DNA from: Crambe crambe | Lineage: Eukaryota > Porifera > Demospongiae > Poecilosclerida > Crambeidae | Assembly (NCBI GenBank): GCA_963924555.1 | Contig: OZ004586.1 | Coordinates: 7,274,501-7,338,500 of the forward strand | Length of the DNA: 64,000 nt | Direction: 5' to 3' | Part shown: positions 63,983 to 64,000 of the stretch, in pieces | How positions within the stretch are numbered: the stretch's first letter is position 1 | How the letters are laid out: every line of letters starts with the position of its first letter | Made by a program: the position numbers and the translations under genes | Notes under the pieces: generated by a model | What the model saw: the letters and a program-made list of their open reading frames with translations, nothing else | Databases searched by the model: none | What the model was told of the DNA's origin: nothing

Positions 63983-64000
63983 CAATATTGTATGAGTATG
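63983..64000. repeat. Start of a second 27-bp minisatellite
   Basis: ATATTGTATGAGTATG after the same left flank (AACATGAGGCCCA) as the array at 45522. The array continues past the window edge, so its length is unknown. Confidence 0.8.

Overview
The window looks like animal nuclear DNA, most likely from a demosponge; Amphimedon queenslandica or a relative is my inference. The evidence is compact GT-AG introns, many foldback elements and microsatellites, a filament-associated PDZ plus three-LIM gene of animal type, and CARD-NACHT receptors (NLRs) of the kind expanded in sponges. I see no bacterial operons, rRNA, tRNA or CRISPR.

Most of the window is a tandem segmental repeat. A recognisable start block recurs near 100-420, 20.83-21.21 kb, 40.64-40.94 kb and 62.04-62.30 kb, which gives three units of about 20-21 kb plus the start of a fourth. 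Each unit holds decayed LIM exons, then a PDZ-LIM gene on the plus strand, and tail-to-tail with it an NLR gene on the minus strand.

The three NLR genes (12051-16886, 28134-34581, 55844-61687) each join a CARD-like exon, one or two short linker exons and one long exon carrying a Ser/Lys-rich linker, NACHT and LRR-like region plus tail. Splice phases agree, and the joined coding lengths divide exactly by three in all cases (1158, 1188 and 1139 aa). The PDZ-LIM gene is intact only in unit 1 (4072-11722, 12 exons, 440 aa). The unit 2 and unit 3 copies lack the first PDZ exon and carry several frameshifts, stops or splice lesions. A fourth, older copy lies at 595-2320.

Unit-specific material interrupts this plan. 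Unit 1 has a transposon cluster (16.98-20.75 kb). Unit 2 has a decayed enolase gene (about 34.8-36.1 kb) and a scrambled set of NLR fragments on both strands (39.19-39.95 kb). Unit 3 has a minisatellite of about 74 copies of 27 bp (45.52-47.52 kb), a 1.83-kb integrase-like transposon with TIRs and a 6-bp target duplication (49407-51238), and a 1.17-kb insertion with a long palindrome (59.52-60.69 kb). The window ends at the first repeats of a second minisatellite.

Functionally, the NLRs would be cytosolic sensors that signal through CARD contacts, and the PDZ-LIM protein an actin-associated scaffold. Whether their repeated pairing has a biological meaning or is only co-amplification cannot be decided from sequence alone.
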